This document shows positions 30,448-39,257 of a stretch of DNA of 64,000 nucleotides, piece after piece (position 1 is the first letter of the stretch; every line of letters begins with the position of its first letter). Origin of the DNA: Bacteriovorax stolpii. GTDB lineage: Bacteria; Bdellovibrionota; Bacteriovoracia; Bacteriovoracales; Bacteriovoracaceae. Position numbers and translations under genes: made by a program. Location: the NCBI GenBank assembly GCA_945860895.1, contig CAMASK010000005.1, positions 1 through 64,000 on the forward strand, given 5' to 3'. A model generated the notes under the pieces. The model had not been told where the DNA came from. It saw only the letters and a program-made list of their open reading frames with translations, and ran no database searches.

Positions 30448-30960
30448 ATGGCACGTCGACAATCCATTAAGGCGAGAAGAGGAAGAAAAGGTGCAGGCGC
30501 CTTTGATATTGATATCACTTCCCTGCTTGATATTTTAACCATCATGATGGTTTTCTTGCTTCAAAGTTATAACTCTTCTGGAGTTGTCATTAACGTTCCC
30601 AAAGATATTGAGCTTCCAAGATCGACTTCAGAAACGCTCAATACTTTTGGTGTCAATATCCAGGTATCTAAAAGTCAGATTTGGGTAGACGATAAAGAAG
30701 TATTAAATACTCAAAATGTAGATGATCGAAAACTCTTTGATGATAGTGGACGAAGAATCATTCCGTTATTTGATCAGCTCGTAAAAATCAAAGAAACTAT
30801 TAAGCAATCAGAAAAGCTCTCTCCAGATGCCAAAACGTTTTCTGGTGTGGCGAATCTGGTGGTTGATAAATCTCTCAAATATAATTACTTGAAAAAAGTC
30901 ATGTACACATGTGCAGCTGCTGGCTTTAAAGAGTTTAAATTTGTAGTTATGACTGAATAA
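30448..30960 (+). CDS. ExbD/TolR family protein (AglQ/S-like)
   Basis: FDIDITSLLDILTIMMVFLLQSY with the conserved TM aspartate. Confidence 0.88.
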   Translation: MARRQSIKARRGRKGAGAFDIDITSLLDILTIMMVFLLQSYNSSGVVINVPKDIELPRSTSETLNTFGVNIQVSKSQIWVDDKEVLNTQNVDDRKLFDDSGRRIIPLFDQLVKIKETIKQSEKLSPDAKTFSGVANLVVDKSLKYNYLKKVMYTCAAAGFKEFKFVVMTE

Positions 30961-30984
30961 TTTGTCGGCTAAATAAATAACAAT

Positions 30985-31015
30985 AAAAAAACCCGGTCTC
31001 AAACCGGGTTTTTTT
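30985..31015. terminator. bidirectional rho-independent terminator AAAAAA-ACCCGGT-CTCAA-ACCGGGT-TTTTTT
   Basis: 7-bp stem flanked by A6 and T6, between convergent operons. Confidence 0.92.
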
Positions 31016-31018
31016 ATT

Positions 31019-33025
31019 TTATCTGATAGTCTTGGCCTGAAAGTTAAGAGGTTGTTTCACTTCGACTGTTCCTCCGCCCATTGGTTCAGGGAACTCAATA
31101 CCTCTAAGGACACCAACTACACATTTTTTAACGTCTCTAGGAAGCGATGAAGAGCTGTCAACTCCAGCACCAGTCACGTGTCCAGATGCTCCGATGGTGA
31201 AATCAAGCTTAACCACCCCACTTACATCTGCACCGGTTTTTTCAAGCTCTTTTTGGTAACAGTAACGGAACTGAGGTAAATGATCTAAAAGTATTCTTCG
31301 AATGACATCAGGATTCATTGAACCTAAAACGACAGTCTCGGAAGGAATTCCGGCTGTATAAATTGCTTTTTTAGCAGAAAGACCTTCTGCTCCTTTGGAC
31401 TCACCAAGAATGCCTGTCGTTGCTCCCACAAGGCTTCCTTGATTCGTTTGGATGCCCGCTGTTTTTATGTTGCCTGTGCCTGAACTGATTCCAGATATAG
31501 TTCCAGTAATTTCTCCCCCCGAACCCGACGCAGATTTAGTTTGTATACCTGAAAGAGATCCACCTTTAGCAACCAAGGAACTAACCGTGGATGAAAAGTC
31601 TGTAGATTTATAAACTTCAACATGGCCAAGGGATTTAAAGTTTGTCGGAGAAAAAGCGGCTGCACTATTAGTAGTAGGAAGATTATTATTACTTTTTGCT
31701 GGAAGGGGAGCAGCTATTTGATTAGTTGGCTTAGTAACCGGTTCAGTTCCCTGTTTAACAACTTTCTTCTCAGTTGCTGTTTTTTTGCCAGGATCTGGTT
31801 TTTTCGACTGATCTTGTGTTGTTGTAACATCAGGTTTTTTCAGTTCAGGCTGTGCTTCTTTAGGAACTTCCGGTTGTACAGCTGGCTTATTAGGGGCTTT
31901 CTGGGCAATCTTTGGTGCCTTCTTAGTTTTAGCAACAGCATCATTTTTATTCACGATGAGAGGCTGCCTATAGAGGATTGTCGCAAGTCTCTCTGGCGCT
32001 AAATCATCTTCTTTTGTATCTTCAGGAACATCCACGAAATTTATAGCGATGGAAAATGTAACTGCAAAAAAAAGAAACAGAGCAAGATACTTTCTAAAAT
32101 CAGGATCACGTTTCAAAATAGGTGCTGCTAAAACCTTGGGAGGTGCCTGCACATTACGAACAAAAATCTGTAAATCATCTTTATGTAATCTTACGAGATC
32201 TTGTCCTTCTAGAGTAATGGAAGAACTTTGATGACCCGTATCTTTTTTCTTATCACTTAAATAAAAAATACTAAAAGCGGGCAAAGTATGGACTGTAGTA
32301 TATCCATTCTTAATATCTACGAAAGGAAATTTTTCCGTTTTACCTAAGTAGGGAAATTCAAGGTTGTCCTTGGCGCCATAGATTCCGGTCATGAAGTACG
32401 ACAGGCCTTCTGGGAGGTAATCAATACTGAACACCTGATCTTTAAAAAGAATGATAACCTCTACAGCTTGCTTAGCAGATTCATATTTAAAAATGGGATA
32501 AAGATCATCTTTATCTTCAAAAATATATTCGCTAAATTCAGCTTTTGGATCTGAAGCTAAAGGATAAACAATTGAGGGAACAGAAACGGAAACTCCCGGT
32601 GCACCTTTGGGAAGTGACTTCGGTATCTCAGGTAAATTTGGTAATTTTACTGATGCTGAACCATGTTCAGGCTCAAGCGAATCTAAAACAGGTGGAAGCG
32701 TAGAACTAACATTATATTTTAAGAATTCAAAACTTATATCTGCCAATCGGAATGTATCTCCAAGATGCAGTTCTTTAACCACAATCTTGTCATCATTGAC
32801 ATAAGTTCCATTTGTAGAATTCATGTCATAAATGACTGCGCGGTTATCAAAAATTTCAAGCACTGCATGAACTGCTGAGATTGCATCATTATTGATAATG
32901 AGATCACAGCTTTCAGTTCTACCAATTAAGATTCGGCCTTTGGAGAAGACTCCACCTTTCACCTTTGCCTGGTCTATGGGTTTAAGCTCATACATCTTTT
33001 TCTGGATATTTTCTTGAACTTCCAT
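31019..33025 (-). CDS. FHA domain / single TM / AgmX-PglI (TonB-like) C-terminal domain protein (GltG-like)
   Basis: ILIGRTESCDLIINNDAISAVHAVLE...DMNSTNGTYVND (FHA); TM; Pro/Lys-rich linker; VIRRILLDHLPQFRYCYQKEL...GVVKLDFTIGASGHV. Confidence 0.88.
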   Translation of the reverse strand: MEVQENIQKKMYELKPIDQAKVKGGVFSKGRILIGRTESCDLIINNDAISAVHAVLEIFDNRAVIYDMNSTNGTYVNDDKIVVKELHLGDTFRLADISFEFLKYNVSSTLPPVLDSLEPEHGSASVKLPNLPEIPKSLPKGAPGVSVSVPSIVYPLASDPKAEFSEYIFEDKDDLYPIFKYESAKQAVEVIILFKDQVFSIDYLPEGLSYFMTGIYGAKDNLEFPYLGKTEKFPFVDIKNGYTTVHTLPAFSIFYLSDKKKDTGHQSSSITLEGQDLVRLHKDDLQIFVRNVQAPPKVLAAPILKRDPDFRKYLALFLFFAVTFSIAINFVDVPEDTKEDDLAPERLATILYRQPLIVNKNDAVAKTKKAPKIAQKAPNKPAVQPEVPKEAQPELKKPDVTTTQDQSKKPDPGKKTATEKKVVKQGTEPVTKPTNQIAAPLPAKSNNNLPTTNSAAAFSPTNFKSLGHVEVYKSTDFSSTVSSLVAKGGSLSGIQTKSASGSGGEITGTISGISSGTGNIKTAGIQTNQGSLVGATTGILGESKGAEGLSAKKAIYTAGIPSETVVLGSMNPDVIRRILLDHLPQFRYCYQKELEKTGADVSGVVKLDFTIGASGHVTGAGVDSSSSLPRDVKKCVVGVLRGIEFPEPMGGGTVEVKQPLNFQAKTIR

Positions 33026-33034
33026 AACTATCCC

Positions 33035-33286
33035 CTAACGAATGCCATCAATGGCTTTCTTCATTTCTTTATTAAAATTTGTTCTTTCCGGGAGCTTATT
33101 CTTGAACTCAGCTCGAAGCCTGGGAGAAATGGAGATATCACCAGGAGATCCCGCCTCACCTTCAACCCCAATTTCTTCAAAATCAAATTTCTCAAATTTT
33201 TTATATTCATATCGCACATTTTTCTTTTCACCGTTCTGTGCGAAGGCTGTCTGGCAAAGAATAATCATTAAAAATATTAATTTCAT
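33035..33286 (-). CDS. small secreted protein in motor locus
   Basis: Signal peptide MKLIFLMIILCQTAFAQ; 83 aa; 4-nt overlap with the next gene. Confidence 0.65.
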   Translation of the reverse strand: MKLIFLMIILCQTAFAQNGEKKNVRYEYKKFEKFDFEEIGVEGEAGSPGDISISPRLRAEFKNKLPERTNFNKEMKKAIDGIR

Positions 33287-34185
33287 TTATTAACTCCTAA
33301 CTGGTTTCCAATTGAAGTGTAATATTCTTTTAAGTCCCGATTTTTTGGCTCATCAATATTAGAATATAGCTTCTGCGCTTCTGGAACTTTACCTAGCTTC
33401 TTCAATGTTAGTGCGAAATTTAATCCAAATTCCGCATTCGATAGGAATGTCGCTGGAATACGATTAAAATGATAAAAAGCTGACTGATAATCTGACATTA
33501 AAAAATAACAACTGCCTACCGCATTAATCAAATCTAAGTCATTTAAAGATTCATTAAGTAGACCCTTAAATAACGGTAGAGCTGATTCTACAAGATCGTA
33601 GATTAAATAAAGACGGGCAAGATTATACCTAGGTGTTTTTGAAAAAGGTGATTGGCGATTCGCCTTTTCAAAAGCTAGTAAAGCCTTCTGATCTTCCCCA
33701 ATCCGTGAATAATAAACTCCAATATTATTGAGAGCAGGAACATAACCAGGGCTAACCTCAATCGCTTTATTGTAAAATAACAAAGCCTTTCGACCAGAGC
33801 CTTGATTTAGATGACAATTAGCGATTAAATTCCAATAGGCAGGAATTTTCTGATATCGATTAAATACCTTATTGGCAGCGGCGAAGGCGTTATTAAAATC
33901 TTTTTTAGAGCATCTAAGAGCAATTTCAATTAAGGGATCTGCTGAATCACTCATCTTTGCAAGTTCTTCAGCTGTATATCTATCTAAAGTCTCATCTTGC
34001 AATGCTGGATTAAGGGATTTTTCTTTTTTATGAAAAAAATCTTTAAATTCTCCCGAATTTAGAGTCTTCTCTTTTTTGAATGACTCTTTATTTACTCCTT
34101 GGACCTGAGTTGATGTAGAATCTTTTACTTTTCCAGATGAACAAGAAAAAACCAGGCCTAGTAAAAAGAATGACAAGATTCTCAT
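33283..34185 (-). CDS. TPR lipoprotein (GltE-like position)
   Basis: Lipobox LGLVFSCSS; TPR repeats such as ALLFYNKAIEVSPGYVPALNNIGVYYSRIGEDQKALLAFEKA. Confidence 0.8.
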   Translation of the reverse strand: MRILSFFLLGLVFSCSSGKVKDSTSTQVQGVNKESFKKEKTLNSGEFKDFFHKKEKSLNPALQDETLDRYTAEELAKMSDSADPLIEIALRCSKKDFNNAFAAANKVFNRYQKIPAYWNLIANCHLNQGSGRKALLFYNKAIEVSPGYVPALNNIGVYYSRIGEDQKALLAFEKANRQSPFSKTPRYNLARLYLIYDLVESALPLFKGLLNESLNDLDLINAVGSCYFLMSDYQSAFYHFNRIPATFLSNAEFGLNFALTLKKLGKVPEAQKLYSNIDEPKNRDLKEYYTSIGNQLGVNK

Positions 34186-37055
34186 CTTTTACCTCCGCGA
34201 TCCATTAAAATTGCCTGTTTTGAAGTCAGATAACGTTTAAAATTTTCAGGTCGATTAAATAGGACAGAAAAATTTGAACGGGATAAAATTTTATTTTCAA
34301 CTATAAGCTTCTTTATTTCGCCACGTTGTCTTTGAGCATTCGAAAGGATGGGATTATAAACTTCCGCCATCGCTTTTTGAAAACTTGCAATGTATTCAGG
34401 AGATTTTCCCTCGGGGCTAAATGCTTTTAAAGATTCACCAAACTCCTCATAGGAAGTAATTACATATTTATACGCATCTACAATTCCTTTGCCGGAACCT
34501 AGTTTCTGAATGGCATTCACCTGAGTAGTCATTTGATCTAAAATTTGCAATTTCCCTTTAACTGCTGCATTGAATTCCGTCTCTGGAAATTGAAGTAATA
34601 TTTGATCCAGCTTCTGCTTTCTTTCAATTAAATATCCCATCAGCTTAAATGCCATAATGTCCAGAGCTTCTACAGGGATATCTAGCTTCTGAGATCTTGC
34701 CAGCTGGAAATATTTTTGTTGTTTATCTTCAATTTCCTTAGCTTTATTAATATCTCCAAGATTGACATAAACTTTACGTAAGTCATCATATGGCTTAATT
34801 AGCGCTGGGAAGTTTTTAGAGTTGTTTTCCAATTGAGTGATTTGGGATTCAACTTGTTCCCAGCGTTTTGCTTTCACAAGGTCTTTTATCAACTCCTGTG
34901 TTACTTCAGTGATGACCACATCAGGTATTAAACAAGAAGTGCCAAAGTTTTTGATTTCAACTGCTTTGTCGATATCGGCATTGGCCAGGGCAATGAATAC
35001 TGCATTTTTATACGCAACTGATTTATTGGAAGAGTTTTCTTTACATAACTTCGCCAAAACTCTGTAGGATAAATCAGAAGACTGCTCAAAATTTTGTTTT
35101 AAAAACAAACCTGCAGAGATGGAAAGATATGAATCTGAAAATTTAACCGCATCTTCGGAATTCATTTCTTTTATCGCAATGACACCCCAGTTGTAACTTT
35201 GATTTGCATTACCCATGTCGTAATAAAGTGCTGATAAATTATAGGCAGAATTAATTCTAGCTTTCGGTGTACTATCTGGATTGTCATAAATTTTATGATA
35301 TCCCTTCAAGGCAACATCCTTGTCCCCTCTCTCAAGAGATTGCTGCACACCTTCAATTTGAATCTTTGTCATGAGATTCCTTAAAGCATCAGCATATTTT
35401 TTTGAAACTTTAAATTTTCCTTCATTTATGTCTACAATATAAGCTTTAATTTTTTTGTAATCTTTTCTCTTTCGATAATATTCCATGACTTTGGCGAGCA
35501 TCCCTTCTTGTGTTTTAAAATCAGACGGGAAACTATCTGCAAAAGAAACGATAGTCTGCTCAGCAGCCGCCATATCACCATTGTCAAATTGGGAATTAAA
35601 TAGTTTTAAATAAATTGAATTCGCTCTCTCGGACTTTTTATCTTGAGTTAGATATCGAGAATAAACAGGAACATAATATTTATCAGCATCGTTTTTATTA
35701 AGAGTCGGCTGTCCAAGGGAGGCAAGCATACCTTCAAGACTTTGCGTGATTATTTTAGTTTCATTAGTTACTTTTGCATCATCAAAAGACTTTAAGTAAA
35801 GCCCAATAGCTTTTTTAAAGTCCCCGGCCGCATAAGCGGTCTCACCTTGAAAGAATGTATTTTCTGCTTTTTTCTTTGGGTTTAATTGGGCGGCGAGTTC
35901 GAAATAAGTTATCGCCTGACTAGATTTTTGCGCCTGAACTTTAGGTACAGTCTTATAGATGTCAGAAGTAATAACCTTTTGAAGTTGAGCTGCTTTCTTG
36001 TTCACATGAAATGATAGTTTTTTAAACTGATCTTCATTAAACGATTTAGCCTGATGAAGCTTAATTAATTCTTTGGACGTTTGTAAATGTTGCTCAATCT
36101 TATTGTACTTATCGAAGAGATCTAACTGCGCAAGATAAATCGTAATTTTACGATCTACGTCTTTTTCAAACTTCGCTGCTTGCTCAAGTAAAGACTCGGC
36201 TTGTGAAAAACGTCCTTGAGTCATAATGGCCATAGCAATCTTCACAAACTGTTCAGTATAATTGATGCCTATAGATTGATAAAATTTAACAGCATCATCA
36301 ATACGTCCAGAATCAATATAAAAGACACCTATATCTCGCTCAACAGCTGAACTCATGTTGATATATTTAGTGTTTGCACTTTTTTTATGAATCTCTCGCA
36401 TTAAACTGATAGCTTTATCAAATTTCTTAATACGGTAATAACACCATGCCAGATTGAATGCATCTTTAGTCCACCACTTTTCATCCACTTTACTCAAGGC
36501 AGCTTCATATAATGGGACGGCTTCTTTGTATTTGTGAGCATTGTATTCATAGTCGGCAAGGGCCATCTTTGATTTTAAATTGATACTAGAAGATGGAGAC
36601 GTTTTTCCATTCGATAATTTGAAGTATTTCAGTGCCAGATCATTTTGACCAAGTTCCTTATAATTGTATGCTAGTATGTAATAGACTTCTCCGATGCCTT
36701 TGTATCTCGGAAAGCGTTTGACGACGATTTCAGCAGAGTCGTTAGCTGAATTAAAATATTTTCTAGATGTCTTAAAGTAATCGTTTTTTTTGAGACCTCG
36801 TCTTTCTTCTGGTGGAATTGAAAGAAATTTTTCATTTTCAACTTCTCTCCAAATTCGGGCTTTCTCAAGATTTAATTCCGAAATACGTAACAAAGAATCA
36901 GGAGATCCAAAATTTTCTTGTTTTGCAAGACGTGTTACTTCTGATAGTTCCTGATCAACAATAGCAAGAATTTCTTTTCTTCTATCATCCAAAGAAAGTT
37001 TTTTTGCTGTAACGGCTTGAGACAAAAAAAGAAAAAGGAAAAAGATCTTTAACAT
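34182..37055 (-). CDS. large secreted TPR protein (GltD/AgnA-like)
   Basis: Signal peptide; many TPR-like repeats over 957 aa; overlaps both neighbours. Confidence 0.8.
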   Translation of the reverse strand: MLKIFFLFLFLSQAVTAKKLSLDDRRKEILAIVDQELSEVTRLAKQENFGSPDSLLRISELNLEKARIWREVENEKFLSIPPEERRGLKKNDYFKTSRKYFNSANDSAEIVVKRFPRYKGIGEVYYILAYNYKELGQNDLALKYFKLSNGKTSPSSSINLKSKMALADYEYNAHKYKEAVPLYEAALSKVDEKWWTKDAFNLAWCYYRIKKFDKAISLMREIHKKSANTKYINMSSAVERDIGVFYIDSGRIDDAVKFYQSIGINYTEQFVKIAMAIMTQGRFSQAESLLEQAAKFEKDVDRKITIYLAQLDLFDKYNKIEQHLQTSKELIKLHQAKSFNEDQFKKLSFHVNKKAAQLQKVITSDIYKTVPKVQAQKSSQAITYFELAAQLNPKKKAENTFFQGETAYAAGDFKKAIGLYLKSFDDAKVTNETKIITQSLEGMLASLGQPTLNKNDADKYYVPVYSRYLTQDKKSERANSIYLKLFNSQFDNGDMAAAEQTIVSFADSFPSDFKTQEGMLAKVMEYYRKRKDYKKIKAYIVDINEGKFKVSKKYADALRNLMTKIQIEGVQQSLERGDKDVALKGYHKIYDNPDSTPKARINSAYNLSALYYDMGNANQSYNWGVIAIKEMNSEDAVKFSDSYLSISAGLFLKQNFEQSSDLSYRVLAKLCKENSSNKSVAYKNAVFIALANADIDKAVEIKNFGTSCLIPDVVITEVTQELIKDLVKAKRWEQVESQITQLENNSKNFPALIKPYDDLRKVYVNLGDINKAKEIEDKQQKYFQLARSQKLDIPVEALDIMAFKLMGYLIERKQKLDQILLQFPETEFNAAVKGKLQILDQMTTQVNAIQKLGSGKGIVDAYKYVITSYEEFGESLKAFSPEGKSPEYIASFQKAMAEVYNPILSNAQRQRGEIKKLIVENKILSRSNFSVLFNRPENFKRYLTSKQAILMDRGGKR

Positions 37056-38458
37056 TCAGACCTCAATGCGAAAACATAGTCACCCAACTCATCCGCCCAG
37101 AATTCACCATTAAATGTCCAGAAATACTGTTTATCATTTCTTTCTATATATTTAATATCGCCACGTTTTTTTCCCTTTAGAGGAATATCTGTTTGATAAA
37201 GGCGCTCTTTTTTCAATGCAAGGATTTCGAGTTTAATATAACTCATACCCTGGAATGAAGTGTAGAGTTCGGCATATTTTGTAACCATGCCTGATCGCAC
37301 ATAAGCTCCAAGCATGGTGCGATATTCATCTAATACCACTTTTATATTTTTTATCAGATTAGCTCTAAACCCAGACCCGGATTTCTTTGTAAGATGATTG
37401 TATTCAACAATCGCTGACGTCAGGGCACCTTTCATTTCTAGATAGGCACCATCTTTTTGAATTGATTTCATGAGAGGACTTGCCAATGCAATGGGAGGCG
37501 TCTTACCCTTTTCATGATCTGACATTAGATTATAGAAATATTTATAATCCTTGCCCCGGGAATTTAAAAAAAGTCTTAACTCCCTTGAAGGTTCCATTAG
37601 TTCAGAATAAAAACCATCGGCCGTTTTTCTGGCATCATCATAAAGACACATTTTCATGTAGGTCAATGCTTTTAGAACTTCCACTTCTGGCTTAAAGATA
37701 AAATCAAATACTGGTGCTTTGTAAGAAACCAACTTACCTAAAGTTCGATTGTAATTTTTTTCATAATAACTAGTCCAAGCCTCTTCAAACAGTATCTCTG
37801 GCCAGACAAAAGATGATTTTTTAATATCCAGATAATTTAAATCTGCTTGATTATAATTTTTAGCGCCGAATTGAACTCTTGCTACGCCGGCCAGACAATA
37901 ATCGCGGTTAAGCAATAATTGATTTTGTTGTAATTTAGAATCACTTTTTTCGCTCTGTCTTTCTGATGAGCTAATACAATCTTTAAACTGGGTTGAGGCT
38001 TCTTTGTAATTTCCGATATTGGAATAGATAGTCCCTTTCATGTTTGTCACAAAAGGGTAAGCTGGATGATCGCCAGAGACTTTGTTAAGTTCGGCAAGTG
38101 CTTCCTGTAAAAAGCCTTTTTTTAATAATCTTTTAGCAACAATGTATCGAATGTTACCTGATCTAGACCGGGAAAGAATTTCAATTGGTAAAGTTTCAAA
38201 TGGCTTCACTCCTGTATAATAAATCATCCTATCAAAAGCTTTTTCAAGATTAGCATCTAATGGCTTGTCATTTTTTACCAGGAAGTCTTTCATCCATGGA
38301 ATGACTGAAAAATAGTAGCCGTCATTTACCATTAGAATGATTGTTCTTCGATACCCACTAAGTGAAATTGACCCTTTGCCATAAGTCTTCTCTGCTGCTT
38401 CATATGAAGCAAAAACAGAAGAGGATATTAAAAGAGATAACAATATTTTTGAGAACAT
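37049..38458 (-). CDS. secreted TPR protein (GltC-like position)
   Basis: Signal peptide; TPR-like AFVTNMKGTIYSNIGNYKEASTQFKDCI-type repeats. Confidence 0.72.
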   Translation of the reverse strand: MFSKILLSLLISSSVFASYEAAEKTYGKGSISLSGYRRTIILMVNDGYYFSVIPWMKDFLVKNDKPLDANLEKAFDRMIYYTGVKPFETLPIEILSRSRSGNIRYIVAKRLLKKGFLQEALAELNKVSGDHPAYPFVTNMKGTIYSNIGNYKEASTQFKDCISSSERQSEKSDSKLQQNQLLLNRDYCLAGVARVQFGAKNYNQADLNYLDIKKSSFVWPEILFEEAWTSYYEKNYNRTLGKLVSYKAPVFDFIFKPEVEVLKALTYMKMCLYDDARKTADGFYSELMEPSRELRLFLNSRGKDYKYFYNLMSDHEKGKTPPIALASPLMKSIQKDGAYLEMKGALTSAIVEYNHLTKKSGSGFRANLIKNIKVVLDEYRTMLGAYVRSGMVTKYAELYTSFQGMSYIKLEILALKKERLYQTDIPLKGKKRGDIKYIERNDKQYFWTFNGEFWADELGDYVFALRSEC

Positions 38459-38481
38459 CCTTGTTCTCCTTTTTTATTAAC

Positions 38482-39192
38482 TTAAAAAGTATAGTTTAAA
38501 CCAACTCCAAGGTCGTAATTACTAAAGATACTGCTCGTCGTAACCGTATTTCCGCTATCTTCAATCTTTTCATTTTTTGGTTTTGCATGGATGCCAGTAA
38601 AATCAATTCTAAGTGACCAATTATCGTTTATATAAACTCTCAAACCAGTGTTCCACATCATACCTAATGCATTCGAACTTGTTAGACTATTGCTGGTGGA
38701 GTTGAACTGATTACGATTATCCATTAATTTCACACTGGCAAGACCAAGTCCAAACATCCAGTCATAGTAAAAAACTTTATTAAATGTATTTATTTTTGAA
38801 TAGAATGGAGACCACATGGCCATGGCACCCATATAAGTGTCTACTTTACGATAAAAGGCTTGAGATTGTACGTCTTCAACGCCTTTTGCAGCATCATTCT
38901 TACTGCCTGAACTTTTACCGAAAACGCCTTCAATACCCCAATCTTCTCTAAAAAAGTAGCCAGCTCGTACAGTGGCTCCATAAGCATCAATAAATGCTCC
39001 GCTAGTCGTTTTTACTCCAAGAGCACCAATGTAAGTTTTTCCAACTTTGCGGTATCGACGATTTTGCAAAACATAAATTTCTTTATCGTTATCAAGCCAT
39101 CCAAATTCATAAAGAGATTTTTCGTTTGCCCAAACAGTTATGCTGATTAAAAAAGCACAAATTAATAACATTAACTTTTTCATGATTCCCAC
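38482..39192 (-). CDS. outer membrane beta-barrel protein
   Basis: Signal peptide; alternating beta-strand pattern ending in YDLGVGLNYTF (C-terminal Phe). Confidence 0.75.
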   Translation of the reverse strand: MGIMKKLMLLICAFLISITVWANEKSLYEFGWLDNDKEIYVLQNRRYRKVGKTYIGALGVKTTSGAFIDAYGATVRAGYFFREDWGIEGVFGKSSGSKNDAAKGVEDVQSQAFYRKVDTYMGAMAMWSPFYSKINTFNKVFYYDWMFGLGLASVKLMDNRNQFNSTSNSLTSSNALGMMWNTGLRVYINDNWSLRIDFTGIHAKPKNEKIEDSGNTVTTSSIFSNYDLGVGLNYTF

Positions 39193-39257
39193 TTCAGTTG
39201 TTAGACTTTATTGCTTTTAAAGTTTAACACGCTTAAAAAACCCTGCAAGTTATCGTA

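Noticed and set aside
31622-32002. 126-aa plus-strand ORF inside the FHA/AgmX gene
   Set aside because: Phe/Cys-rich translation opposite the Lys/Pro-rich linker; composition artefact.
33014-33293. Plus-strand ORFs of 85 and 83 aa antisense to the small secreted protein
   Set aside because: The minus-strand ORF has a clear signal peptide and fits an overlapping operon; the antisense frames have no SD or recognisable sequence.
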